19,260 nucleotides of DNA. Origin: Prolixibacteraceae bacterium. Its GTDB lineage: Bacteria > Bacteroidota > Bacteroidia > Bacteroidales > Prolixibacteraceae. The DNA is taken from contig SKHV01000212.1 of the NCBI GenBank assembly GCA_007116765.1, positions 1-19,260 on the forward strand, in the 5' to 3' direction. A program made the translations under genes and the position numbers. The notes beneath the pieces are model-generated. The model saw only the letters and a list, made by a program, of their open reading frames with translations, ran no database searches and was not told the origin of the DNA. Below, piece after piece: positions 6,630-13,169 of this stretch. Position 1 is the stretch's first letter. Each line of letters begins with the position of its first letter.

Positions 6630-8672
6630 ATGAAGAACTTGACACCACCCCTCGCAAGCCTTCTGCTTTTGGCTTTTATCTTCCCGGTATTTTCGCAGGA
6701 GCAGCAACCCTCGGGTCAAAGTATTATTGAAACCATTGCCGAATCGTATGCCGATATAGCCGACGAATCAACCGACCTCACTCCCATATTGGAAGAATTA
6801 GAGCGCTACCTTGAATCGCCTTTCAATATAAACACCGCCACACGTGAAGAGCTTGAAAGACTTCATTTTCTCAATAATTTTCAAATTGAAAACCTGCTTC
6901 GTTATCGCCGTGAGTTTGGACAAATTTATAGCGTTTATGAACTACAAGTAATAGAAGGTTTTAATGTGCAAGAATCCGATTTATTGTCCGCTTTTGTTGT
7001 ATTTGAGCCGCCCGAAACTGAGCGTCGTACCTATTGGCGCCAGAACCTGAATTTCAGATACGGGCAAAACCTTGAAAAAGCGGCAGCTTACAAAGAAAAC
7101 GACGAAGGGCAAACGGCCTATGCCGGAAATCCGCAAAACCTGCTATTACGATACAGGGTTGAAAAAGGCAATAAGTTTAGTGCCGGCTTTACAGCCCAAA
7201 ACAATGCAGGTGAAGAGTTTTTCACAGGCAGTAATCCTTACGGTTTCGATTTTTATTCGGGCTTTGTAGGTTTTGGTGGAAAAAAAATAGTGCGGCAGGT
7301 TTACCTGGGCGACTATCATGTGCGGATAGGTCAGGGGCTTACCTTGTGGTCGGGTTTTGGTAAGCGCAAAAGCAGCGAAGGCATAAACATAAGGCCCACC
7401 GGACAGGGTTTACGGCCCTATACTTCAACCGACGAAAATAATTTTCTGCGTGGGGTGGCATCGCATTTAAGTTGGAACAAATTCAATCTAATTGTGTATT
7501 ATTCGAACTTAAATGTTGATGCAACTGTGGCCGAAACCGACGACGAAGGGAATCCGTTGCGTGTTTCGGCATTGCAAAGCAGCGGTTACCACCGTACGGC
7601 AAGCGAAATAGCCAATAAACGCTCATTAAATGTTCAAACTGTGGGAACTTCACTCAGGTTTACACACAACCGGCTAGCTATTGGGCTAAACGGAACTTAC
7701 CGGCTTTTTGGTGCCGAAGTTCAACCCTCGGGGCAACTTTATAATATGCATAATTTCAGGGGCGATGAAAACTACAACTTAAGTGCCGATGCAGTCTGGT
7801 TTTTCAACCGGATTAACTTTTTTGGTGAAGCAGCCATAAGCCAATCGGGTGGCACAGCCTTAATAGCCGGAATGGAAAGCCAACCTGCTAACGAGGTTTC
7901 AATTAGCATGATTTACCGGGATTATGCCCATAATTATCACTCAATAAGCGGAACCGCATTTGGTGAATGGAGCGGGGTGCGCAACGAAAGGGGACTTTAT
8001 ACCGGCATATCGCTATACCCTTTTCCGAAATTCAAATTTTCGGGCTATGTAGATGCATACGAGTCGCACTGGCTGCGGTTTAACTCTTCGGGACCGGTGC
8101 GTGGTACCGACTACATGCTGCAAAGCGATTATTCACCCCTCAGCTACCTCGATTTCTACGTACGGGTTAAATACGAAACCAACAGCGAACGCTCTTCGGA
8201 GCGTCTACCTATTAGGCAGGATACCGACCGCACAGTTTCAAGAGTACGTCTTCACGCTAGCTGGGAAAAAAGCTCCACAATCGGATTTAGGTTTAGAGCC
8301 GAGTGGTCGGGTTACCAAAAAGAAGAAACCGTTGATACGGGCTGGCTTCTTTTTGCCGATGTACTTACACAGCCAACTCCAAAACTAAGAGCCATAGCCC
8401 GCCTTGCATGGTTCAATACCGACAGTTACAACAGTCGCATTTATGCTTATGAAAACGATGTGCTTCAATATTTCTATATACCGGCCTTTTATTCTCAAGG
8501 ACTGCGATACTACCTCAATATGAACTATGAGATTGCTAGCAACCTGAAAGTTTATCTAAAACTCGGACAGTCGGTTTATCTCAACGAAGATTTCACCATC
8601 GGGTCGGGGCATACTGCCATTGAAGGCAACAAACGAACAGATTTGCGGGTACATTTAAGGTATCGATTTTAA
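6630..8672 (+). CDS. Exported beta-barrel protein with N-terminal ComEA-like helix-hairpin-helix domain
   Basis: A 680-residue protein with a signal peptide (1-22, cleaved near FSQ), an acidic helical stretch (about 30-62), a ComEA-like helix-hairpin-helix region (about 65-122, starting FNINTATREELERL), and a long C-terminal part (about 135-680) rich in amphipathic beta strands with abundant Tyr, Arg and Asn and ending in HLRYRF, a terminal aromatic typical of outer-membrane barrels. In ComEA the N-I-N-T-A motif opens a DNA-binding HhH pair. Here the first hairpin reads HFLNNFQ instead of a Gly-x-Gly turn and the second reads EGFNVQ, so backbone DNA binding may be lost. Architecture suggests a periplasmic HhH module attached to an outer-membrane barrel. 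Function is unknown; similar long HhH proteins are, from memory, common in Bacteroidota. It is second in an operon with the PorV-like barrel. Confidence 0.82.
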   Translation: MKNLTPPLASLLLLAFIFPVFSQEQQPSGQSIIETIAESYADIADESTDLTPILEELERYLESPFNINTATREELERLHFLNNFQIENLLRYRREFGQIYSVYELQVIEGFNVQESDLLSAFVVFEPPETERRTYWRQNLNFRYGQNLEKAAAYKENDEGQTAYAGNPQNLLLRYRVEKGNKFSAGFTAQNNAGEEFFTGSNPYGFDFYSGFVGFGGKKIVRQVYLGDYHVRIGQGLTLWSGFGKRKSSEGINIRPTGQGLRPYTSTDENNFLRGVASHLSWNKFNLIVYYSNLNVDATVAETDDEGNPLRVSALQSSGYHRTASEIANKRSLNVQTVGTSLRFTHNRLAIGLNGTYRLFGAEVQPSGQLYNMHNFRGDENYNLSADAVWFFNRINFFGEAAISQSGGTALIAGMESQPANEVSISMIYRDYAHNYHSISGTAFGEWSGVRNERGLYTGISLYPFPKFKFSGYVDAYESHWLRFNSSGPVRGTDYMLQSDYSPLSYLDFYVRVKYETNSERSSERLPIRQDTDRTVSRVRLHASWEKSSTIGFRFRAEWSGYQKEETVDTGWLLFADVLTQPTPKLRAIARLAWFNTDSYNSRIYAYENDVLQYFYIPAFYSQGLRYYLNMNYEIASNLKVYLKLGQSVYLNEDFTIGSGHTAIEGNKRTDLRVHLRYRF

Positions 8673-8703
8673 TTTCGGACTTCGGCTCATTTTCTTAAAT
8701 TTG
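8673..8703 (+). promoter_or_regulatory. Putative promoter (-33/-7) for the acyltransferase-HAD operon
   Basis: The -7 box TAAATTTG lies at 8696-8703, and a -33-like TTTC lies at 8673-8676 with a 19-nt spacer, close to the Bacteroidota TTTG-N19-TAnnTTTG pattern. The ATG at 8727 follows after 23 nt. It is the best-formed promoter in the window. Confidence 0.55.
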
Positions 8704-8726
8704 CAATTCATTTAAAAACCGAAAAT

Positions 8727-9869
8727 ATGGTCAACTTTGACGACATACGCCCTTACCACGATTCTGAAGTTAATGATGCATTGAAAAGCCTTGTTGCTGA
8801 CCCAATGTTTGTAAAAATACTGTCCGCTTTAATTCCGCAAGAGGAAGCCAAAAAGCAAATTCTGGATTCAATGGGTAAAATGAGTACAGTTGACGACTTT
8901 CAGGCTCATATAGTATACCCCCTATTACAAAAAATTGAAAAAGAAACAACACAGGGCATTAGCTATAGCACCATGGAACAGTTTTGCCCCAACGAGCGCT
9001 ACTTGTTTATATCGAATCATCGCGACATAATACTTGATGCTGCTTTTTTGAATGCCGTAATGCACAAGCATGGGTTCAAAAAAACCGACATTGCCATTGG
9101 AGACAACTTGCTTGCTTACGACTGGATTAAAACGCTGGCACGAATAAACCGTGCTTTTATAGTGAAACGTAGTCTGGGTATCAGGGAGCAGTTGCAGTCA
9201 TCACATAACCTTTCGGCTTATATTCGTTATGCCCTTAGCGAAAAAAACGAGTCGGTATGGATAGCCCAGCGCGAAGGACGCACAAAAGACGGCAACGACC
9301 AAACACAAGCTGCCTTATTGAAAATGATAAACATGAGCAACAAAAAAAGTTTGCTTGAAGGTTTCAAAGAACTGAATATAGTACCAATGGCTATTTCGTA
9401 TGAAATTGAACCTTGCGGAATATCAAAAGTTGAAGAGCTGCTCAAACGTAAACACGACAGCAATTTTGCCAAAACGCAGCAAGACGACATCCAAAGTATG
9501 GCCGGAGGGGTAATGCAGCCCAAAGGACGTGTTCATTTTGGATTTGGGAATCCGCTGAACATCCGTATTGAAGAGCTTACGGCCAATAAAAATAACAACG
9601 AAGCAATTCAAAGTATTGTGGAGTTTATTAACCGTCGGATATATGCGAACTACAAACTTTGGCCCAATAATTACATAGCTGCCGATTTGTTATCGAACAC
9701 CAATAATTACAAAGGAAATTACTCCAAAGACGAAAAATTTGAATTTGAAAACCGCATGAAAATTGAACTAAAAACGCTTCCATTTGACCTAGCCGAATCG
9801 CGCAATATGTACCTTTCGATGTATGCAAACCCAATAATCAATTACGAAAAGCACTTTGGGAATGTATAA
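8727..9869 (+). CDS. PlsC-like glycerolipid acyltransferase family protein
   Basis: A 380-residue protein with no signal peptide, related to 1-acyl-sn-glycerol-3-phosphate acyltransferases, which acylate glycerolipid intermediates at the inner membrane. The motif series is visible: block I FISNHRDIILDAAFLN (His98), block II INRAFIVKRSLGIREQL (142-156), block III WIAQREGRTKDGND (178-191), and a block IV-like IVPMAISYEIEP. Block I has five residues between His98 and Asp104, whereas the classical motif is HX4D; I recall HRDI(V/I)LD in other Bacteroidota acyltransferases, so this is likely a subfamily trait. At 380 residues it is longer than typical PlsC (about 240), with an extra N-terminal helical region (about 1-85) and a C-terminal extension. 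It overlaps the HAD gene by 8 nt, implying translational coupling. The acyl acceptor is not known. Confidence 0.82.
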   Translation: MVNFDDIRPYHDSEVNDALKSLVADPMFVKILSALIPQEEAKKQILDSMGKMSTVDDFQAHIVYPLLQKIEKETTQGISYSTMEQFCPNERYLFISNHRDIILDAAFLNAVMHKHGFKKTDIAIGDNLLAYDWIKTLARINRAFIVKRSLGIREQLQSSHNLSAYIRYALSEKNESVWIAQREGRTKDGNDQTQAALLKMINMSNKKSLLEGFKELNIVPMAISYEIEPCGISKVEELLKRKHDSNFAKTQQDDIQSMAGGVMQPKGRVHFGFGNPLNIRIEELTANKNNNEAIQSIVEFINRRIYANYKLWPNNYIAADLLSNTNNYKGNYSKDEKFEFENRMKIELKTLPFDLAESRNMYLSMYANPIINYEKHFGNV

Positions 9870-10527
9870 TAACATCAGCACCATTATTTGGGACTGGAAC
9901 GGAACCTTGCTAAACGACAAGCAAGTATCGATTGATGCGGTGAATGTTTTGCTGAAGAAACGAAAAATACCCATAATTACTGAAGAAAAGTATCTTGATT
10001 CTTTCGGCTTTCCGGTAAAAGATTATTATGAACGTATTGGGTTCGATTTTTCCATAGAACCTTTCGAAGTACCTGCCTTTGAATTTATTGAAACCTATTA
10101 TTCAAGTATAAAGAATGCTGAACTACACATCAACTCAATCAATGCCCTGAATATTTTTGCAAAATTGGGGTACAAGCAATTCATTTTATCGGCAGCTGAA
10201 CACAATAAATTAGTAAAACTTCTGACTTCTTTTGGCATAGAAAGATATTTTGAATCAATTGCAGGGTTAAAGCACGATTATGGGACCTCAAAAATTGAAA
10301 TGGGGAGAGCCCTACTGGATAATTATCAAATTAAGGCCGGCAATGCATGCCTCATAGGTGATACCGACCACGATTATGAAGTTGCCGAAGCTTTAGGATG
10401 TAGGTGTATATTAATTGCCAACGGCCATCAGCCTAAAAGTAAGCTACAGCAAAGCGGATGTTTGGTGATAGATGATATTGAACAGCTCATAAAAATGTTC
10501 AACACAATTAAAATCGATAAGCCATAA
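9862..10527 (+). CDS. HAD-family hydrolase (phosphoglycolate phosphatase-like)
   Basis: A 221-residue cytosolic HAD phosphatase. Motif I is WDWNGTLL with nucleophile Asp11; motif II is the Ser of FILSAAE (Ser110); motif III is Lys144 in GTSKIEMG; motif IV is GDTDHD (166-171), which binds Mg2+. The cap region of about 75 residues after motif I is helical, as in Gph-type subfamily I enzymes. The residue two after the nucleophile is Asn13, not the usual Asp general acid, a variant known to me in WDWNGTL-type HAD proteins. I chose ATG 9862 over the TTG at 9856, because the ATG leaves a normal short N-terminus; it overlaps the acyltransferase stop by 8 nt. The last 20 nt overlap the convergent barrel gene. 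Substrate unknown. Confidence 0.87.
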   Translation: MYNNISTIIWDWNGTLLNDKQVSIDAVNVLLKKRKIPIITEEKYLDSFGFPVKDYYERIGFDFSIEPFEVPAFEFIETYYSSIKNAELHINSINALNIFAKLGYKQFILSAAEHNKLVKLLTSFGIERYFESIAGLKHDYGTSKIEMGRALLDNYQIKAGNACLIGDTDHDYEVAEALGCRCILIANGHQPKSKLQQSGCLVIDDIEQLIKMFNTIKIDKP

Positions 10528-11008
10528 GCACTCCTACCATAAAATTTAAGTCATCCTGAATTAAATCGAACTGAACTACAGGGCCAAGCAGTAAGTTATT
10601 CTTAAGTTCAAGCTTATAATTTGCCTCAAAACCCACTGAATATAAGTATTGATAACTGTTACGAACTTTTTTCATGTGCAAACCGGGTTTAACTACAACA
10701 AACATACCGTCAAAAACACGAAGACGCGCATCGATAGTAAATGTGTTGTTTATTTGCTTGTTGTACATTGTACCCACACCTAAGCCCAAACCAAAAAAAG
10801 GAGTTAAATATTTAGTGTAATAAACTTGCAATTGAGGCGAAAATGTGTTTTCATATCTCAAGTAAGAAGCATTTAAGGCATAACCAATTTCCTTATCGGT
10901 ATCCTTATAACTTTGAAAGTAATTTGTACGTTTAATCCCTCGATGTCCGTATAAACTCAATGAAATAAACAAAAGGAAGAATGCGAATATTATAAACTTC
11001 AATTTCAT
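10508..11008 (-). CDS. Small outer-membrane beta-barrel protein, hypothetical
   Basis: A 166-residue protein with a strong signal peptide (MKLKF then FFLLFISLSLYG, cleavage near residue 21) and a mature part made of alternating-residue beta strands (QLQVYYTKYLTPFFGLGLGVG, FDGMFVVVKPGL, NNLLLGPVVQFDL), ending in MAYRF. The terminal Phe and strand pattern fit a small eight-stranded OmpA/OmpW-like barrel of the outer membrane, but I cannot place it in a named family. It lies 58 nt downstream of recJ on the same strand without a visible terminator or TAnnTTTG box between them, so it may be read from the recJ transcript. Its 3' end overlaps the convergent HAD gene by 20 nt. Confidence 0.8.
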   Translation of the reverse strand: MKLKFIIFAFFLLFISLSLYGHRGIKRTNYFQSYKDTDKEIGYALNASYLRYENTFSPQLQVYYTKYLTPFFGLGLGVGTMYNKQINNTFTIDARLRVFDGMFVVVKPGLHMKKVRNSYQYLYSVGFEANYKLELKNNLLLGPVVQFDLIQDDLNFMVGVLMAYRF

Positions 11009-11066
11009 TTTACTAATTCAAACAAACAGCTTTATAATTACTATTTATCACTATTAAGTTTAAAAC

Positions 11067-12788
11067 TCAACGCTTACGTAAATCCTTTACCAAAAGTTGT
11101 AATGAAGTTCGCCCTCTGAACACATTTTCGTTAATTGAATAACAAATATCAAATGGCAAACCCGACTCAATTATTGGGAATTTATCGGCAAGTGAAAAGG
11201 CTATGCCCGAAAAACGCTTCGATGAACCAGTAGGTTCAACCAAATCAAGTTTAATGTGATCGGCGGTACGGCCAACCAATCGGCTTGTTCCTGCATCTAA
11301 TACATCTTCGGTAACAAAAACGGGAGTCATGTTGTGTGGCCCAAAAGGTTCAAACTGCTTTAACACGCGCACAAATTTAGGTGTAATATCAGTAAGCTGA
11401 AGCTTAGAATCGACATCGACCGTTTGTATAAGCTGGCTTTTAGTTATTGTTTTAGTTACAAATTCATCAAAACGTTCCATAAACTTTCTGATGTTTTCAA
11501 TTTTCATGGTAAGTCCTGCTGCATACATGTGGCCTCCGTATGACTCAAGCAAATCGCTGCAATAATCAATAGCCTCGTAAAGGTCGAACCCGGTAACCGA
11601 TCGGGCGGAACCGGTGGCCATACCATTTGATTCAGTCAAAACCACGGTTGGACGGTAGAAAACATCGGTTAAGCGCGAGGCAACAATACCCACCACCCCT
11701 TTATGCCAATCACGATTATAAATCACAGTCGACTTTTTTTCCATCAACTCAGGGCTGTTTGAAATAAGTTCGGTAGCCTCAAAAGTAATGTCTCGGTCAA
11801 GCGTTTTCCGTATTTCATTAAACGAGTTAATTTCTTCGCCCATTTTGCCTGCCAGGCCTTCATCTTCAGAAATGAGAAGTTCAACCGATTTTTTACCATG
11901 TTCAATTCTACCGGCAGCATTTAATCTGGGGCCAATTTTAAACACGATATCGTTAATTGTAATTTCGGTGTCTGTAATACCTGTATTTCTAATTAGAGTT
12001 TTTAAACCCATATTGGGGTTCGAATTCAATTTTTTTAGACCATAATAAGCCAACACTCTGTTTTCTCCAATAACAGGTACAATATCGGAGGCTATACTCA
12101 CTACAACAAGGTCAAGCAAATCATACAACTTAGGTATAGGCTCATTGTACTTCATACAGTAGGCCATTAAGTATTTAAAGCCTACCCCACAGCCCGATAA
12201 TTCTTTGAAAGGATAATTGCAATCAGCTTGTTTAGGATCCAAAACAGCCACTGCATCGGGTATACGGTCGCCGGGATTATGGTGGTCGCAAATAATATAA
12301 TCGAGGTGTCTTGTGCGAGCGTATGCAATTTTCTCAACAGCTTTTATACCACAGTCAATTACAATTACCAGCTTGAAACCATTGTCGGCCGCATATTCGA
12401 CCGATTTGGGAGAAATGCCGTAACCCTCAGAATAGCGGTCGGGAATATAATACTCTAAATCTTTTATTTTATCTTTCAGGAAAAGGTACAACAAAGAAAC
12501 CGATGTAGTTCCGTCTACATCGTAATCACCGTAAATGAGCACTTTTTCTTGTCGTTCAATTGCCTGATGCAGCCTATCAACAGCCTTATCCATATCCTTC
12601 ATCAAGAATGGGTCGTGTAAATCGGATAGTCGCGGACGAAAAAAAGCTCTGGCTTCTTCGTAAGTTCGTATATCGCGTTGTACCAAAAGGTTTGCTATAA
12701 CCATTTCGACATTCAACTGTGCCGACAAGTGCTTTACATCATTCGGATCACCGGGTTGTTTTATTTTCCAAACCTTATCACTGTTCAT
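11067..12788 (-). CDS. recJ: Single-stranded-DNA-specific exonuclease RecJ
   Basis: A 573-residue DHH-family nuclease of typical RecJ length, degrading single-stranded DNA 5' to 3' in recombinational and mismatch repair in the cytosol. Metal-binding motifs are in place: GDYDVDG (87-93), IDCG with Asp145, DHH (168-170) in CDHHNPGD, and ASDIVPV. The DHHA1 half shows DWHKGVVGIVASR, the substrate-binding GSARSVTGFDLYEA segment and SYGGHMYAAGLTM; the C-terminal part, after about residue 450, matches the RecJ OB-fold region. The ATG at 12788 gives the normal VWKIKQP N-terminus. A TAnnTTTG box is found 27 nt upstream. No key residue seems to be missing. Confidence 0.97.
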   Translation of the reverse strand: MNSDKVWKIKQPGDPNDVKHLSAQLNVEMVIANLLVQRDIRTYEEARAFFRPRLSDLHDPFLMKDMDKAVDRLHQAIERQEKVLIYGDYDVDGTTSVSLLYLFLKDKIKDLEYYIPDRYSEGYGISPKSVEYAADNGFKLVIVIDCGIKAVEKIAYARTRHLDYIICDHHNPGDRIPDAVAVLDPKQADCNYPFKELSGCGVGFKYLMAYCMKYNEPIPKLYDLLDLVVVSIASDIVPVIGENRVLAYYGLKKLNSNPNMGLKTLIRNTGITDTEITINDIVFKIGPRLNAAGRIEHGKKSVELLISEDEGLAGKMGEEINSFNEIRKTLDRDITFEATELISNSPELMEKKSTVIYNRDWHKGVVGIVASRLTDVFYRPTVVLTESNGMATGSARSVTGFDLYEAIDYCSDLLESYGGHMYAAGLTMKIENIRKFMERFDEFVTKTITKSQLIQTVDVDSKLQLTDITPKFVRVLKQFEPFGPHNMTPVFVTEDVLDAGTSRLVGRTADHIKLDLVEPTGSSKRFSGIAFSLADKFPIIESGLPFDICYSINENVFRGRTSLQLLVKDLRKR

Positions 12789-12815
12789 CGTCTATGTATT
12801 GCACTGTAAAAGTCT

Positions 12816-12823
12816 CAAAGATA
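12816..12823 (-). promoter_or_regulatory. Putative -7 promoter box for recJ
   Basis: The minus strand reads TATCTTTG, a match to TAnnTTTG, ending 27 nt before the recJ ATG. A TTTG lies 16 nt further upstream (12840-12843), somewhat closer than the usual 19 nt spacing. Confidence 0.45.
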
Positions 12824-13127
12824 ATAAAACCCACCTCAACAAAAAACAATTTAAGATACATGCTTGAAACTTTTAGCAAGCAATATCTTAATATTCTTAA
12901 TCACAAATACATATATTTAAAAACATGTTCCCGGAAAATCAATTTAACTCAAATGAGAACCATGCATAAGACTATAATATATGCTTTAATATTAAAACAC
13001 TTAACAAAACATAAATAAATTACGTTTTCGTAAAAGCGCATTCAGTTTTCATAAGAATAAATGAACAAAATACATTTCTAACCTATAATAAATACATTTC
13101 ACCCTTACACGTTTACTCTTTAGTGCT

Positions 13128-13135
13128 TACTTTTG
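13128..13135 (+). promoter_or_regulatory. Putative -7 promoter box for the first GH2 gene
   Basis: The bases read TACTTTTG, a match to TAnnTTTG, 34 nt before the ATG at 13170. No clear -33 element. Confidence 0.42.
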
Positions 13136-13169
13136 GGTACTATTAGAAACCTGATTTCAATCTACTACT

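Larger units (their letters stand above)
12789..13169. other. AT-rich intergenic region between recJ and the GH2 genes
   Basis: A divergent gap of 381 nt. It holds the recJ -7 box at one end and the GH2 -7 box at the other. The middle (about 12840-13110) is very A/T rich and holds no convincing gene. A small perfect hairpin TTACG-TTTT-CGTAA occurs at 13020-13033, too weak and without a T-run to call a terminator. I see no riboswitch or RNA gene. Confidence 0.6.

Noticed and set aside
12719..13018. 99-residue plus-strand frame covering the recJ start and the AT-rich gap
   Set aside because: It starts inside recJ on the opposite strand, its product is a Lys/Thr/Ile-rich string typical of translated AT-rich DNA, and there is no plausible promoter or domain.
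13020..13033. Hairpin TTACG-TTTT-CGTAA as terminator or operator
   Set aside because: Only five pairs, no T-run on either strand, and far from both gene ends; it could easily occur by chance in AT-rich DNA.
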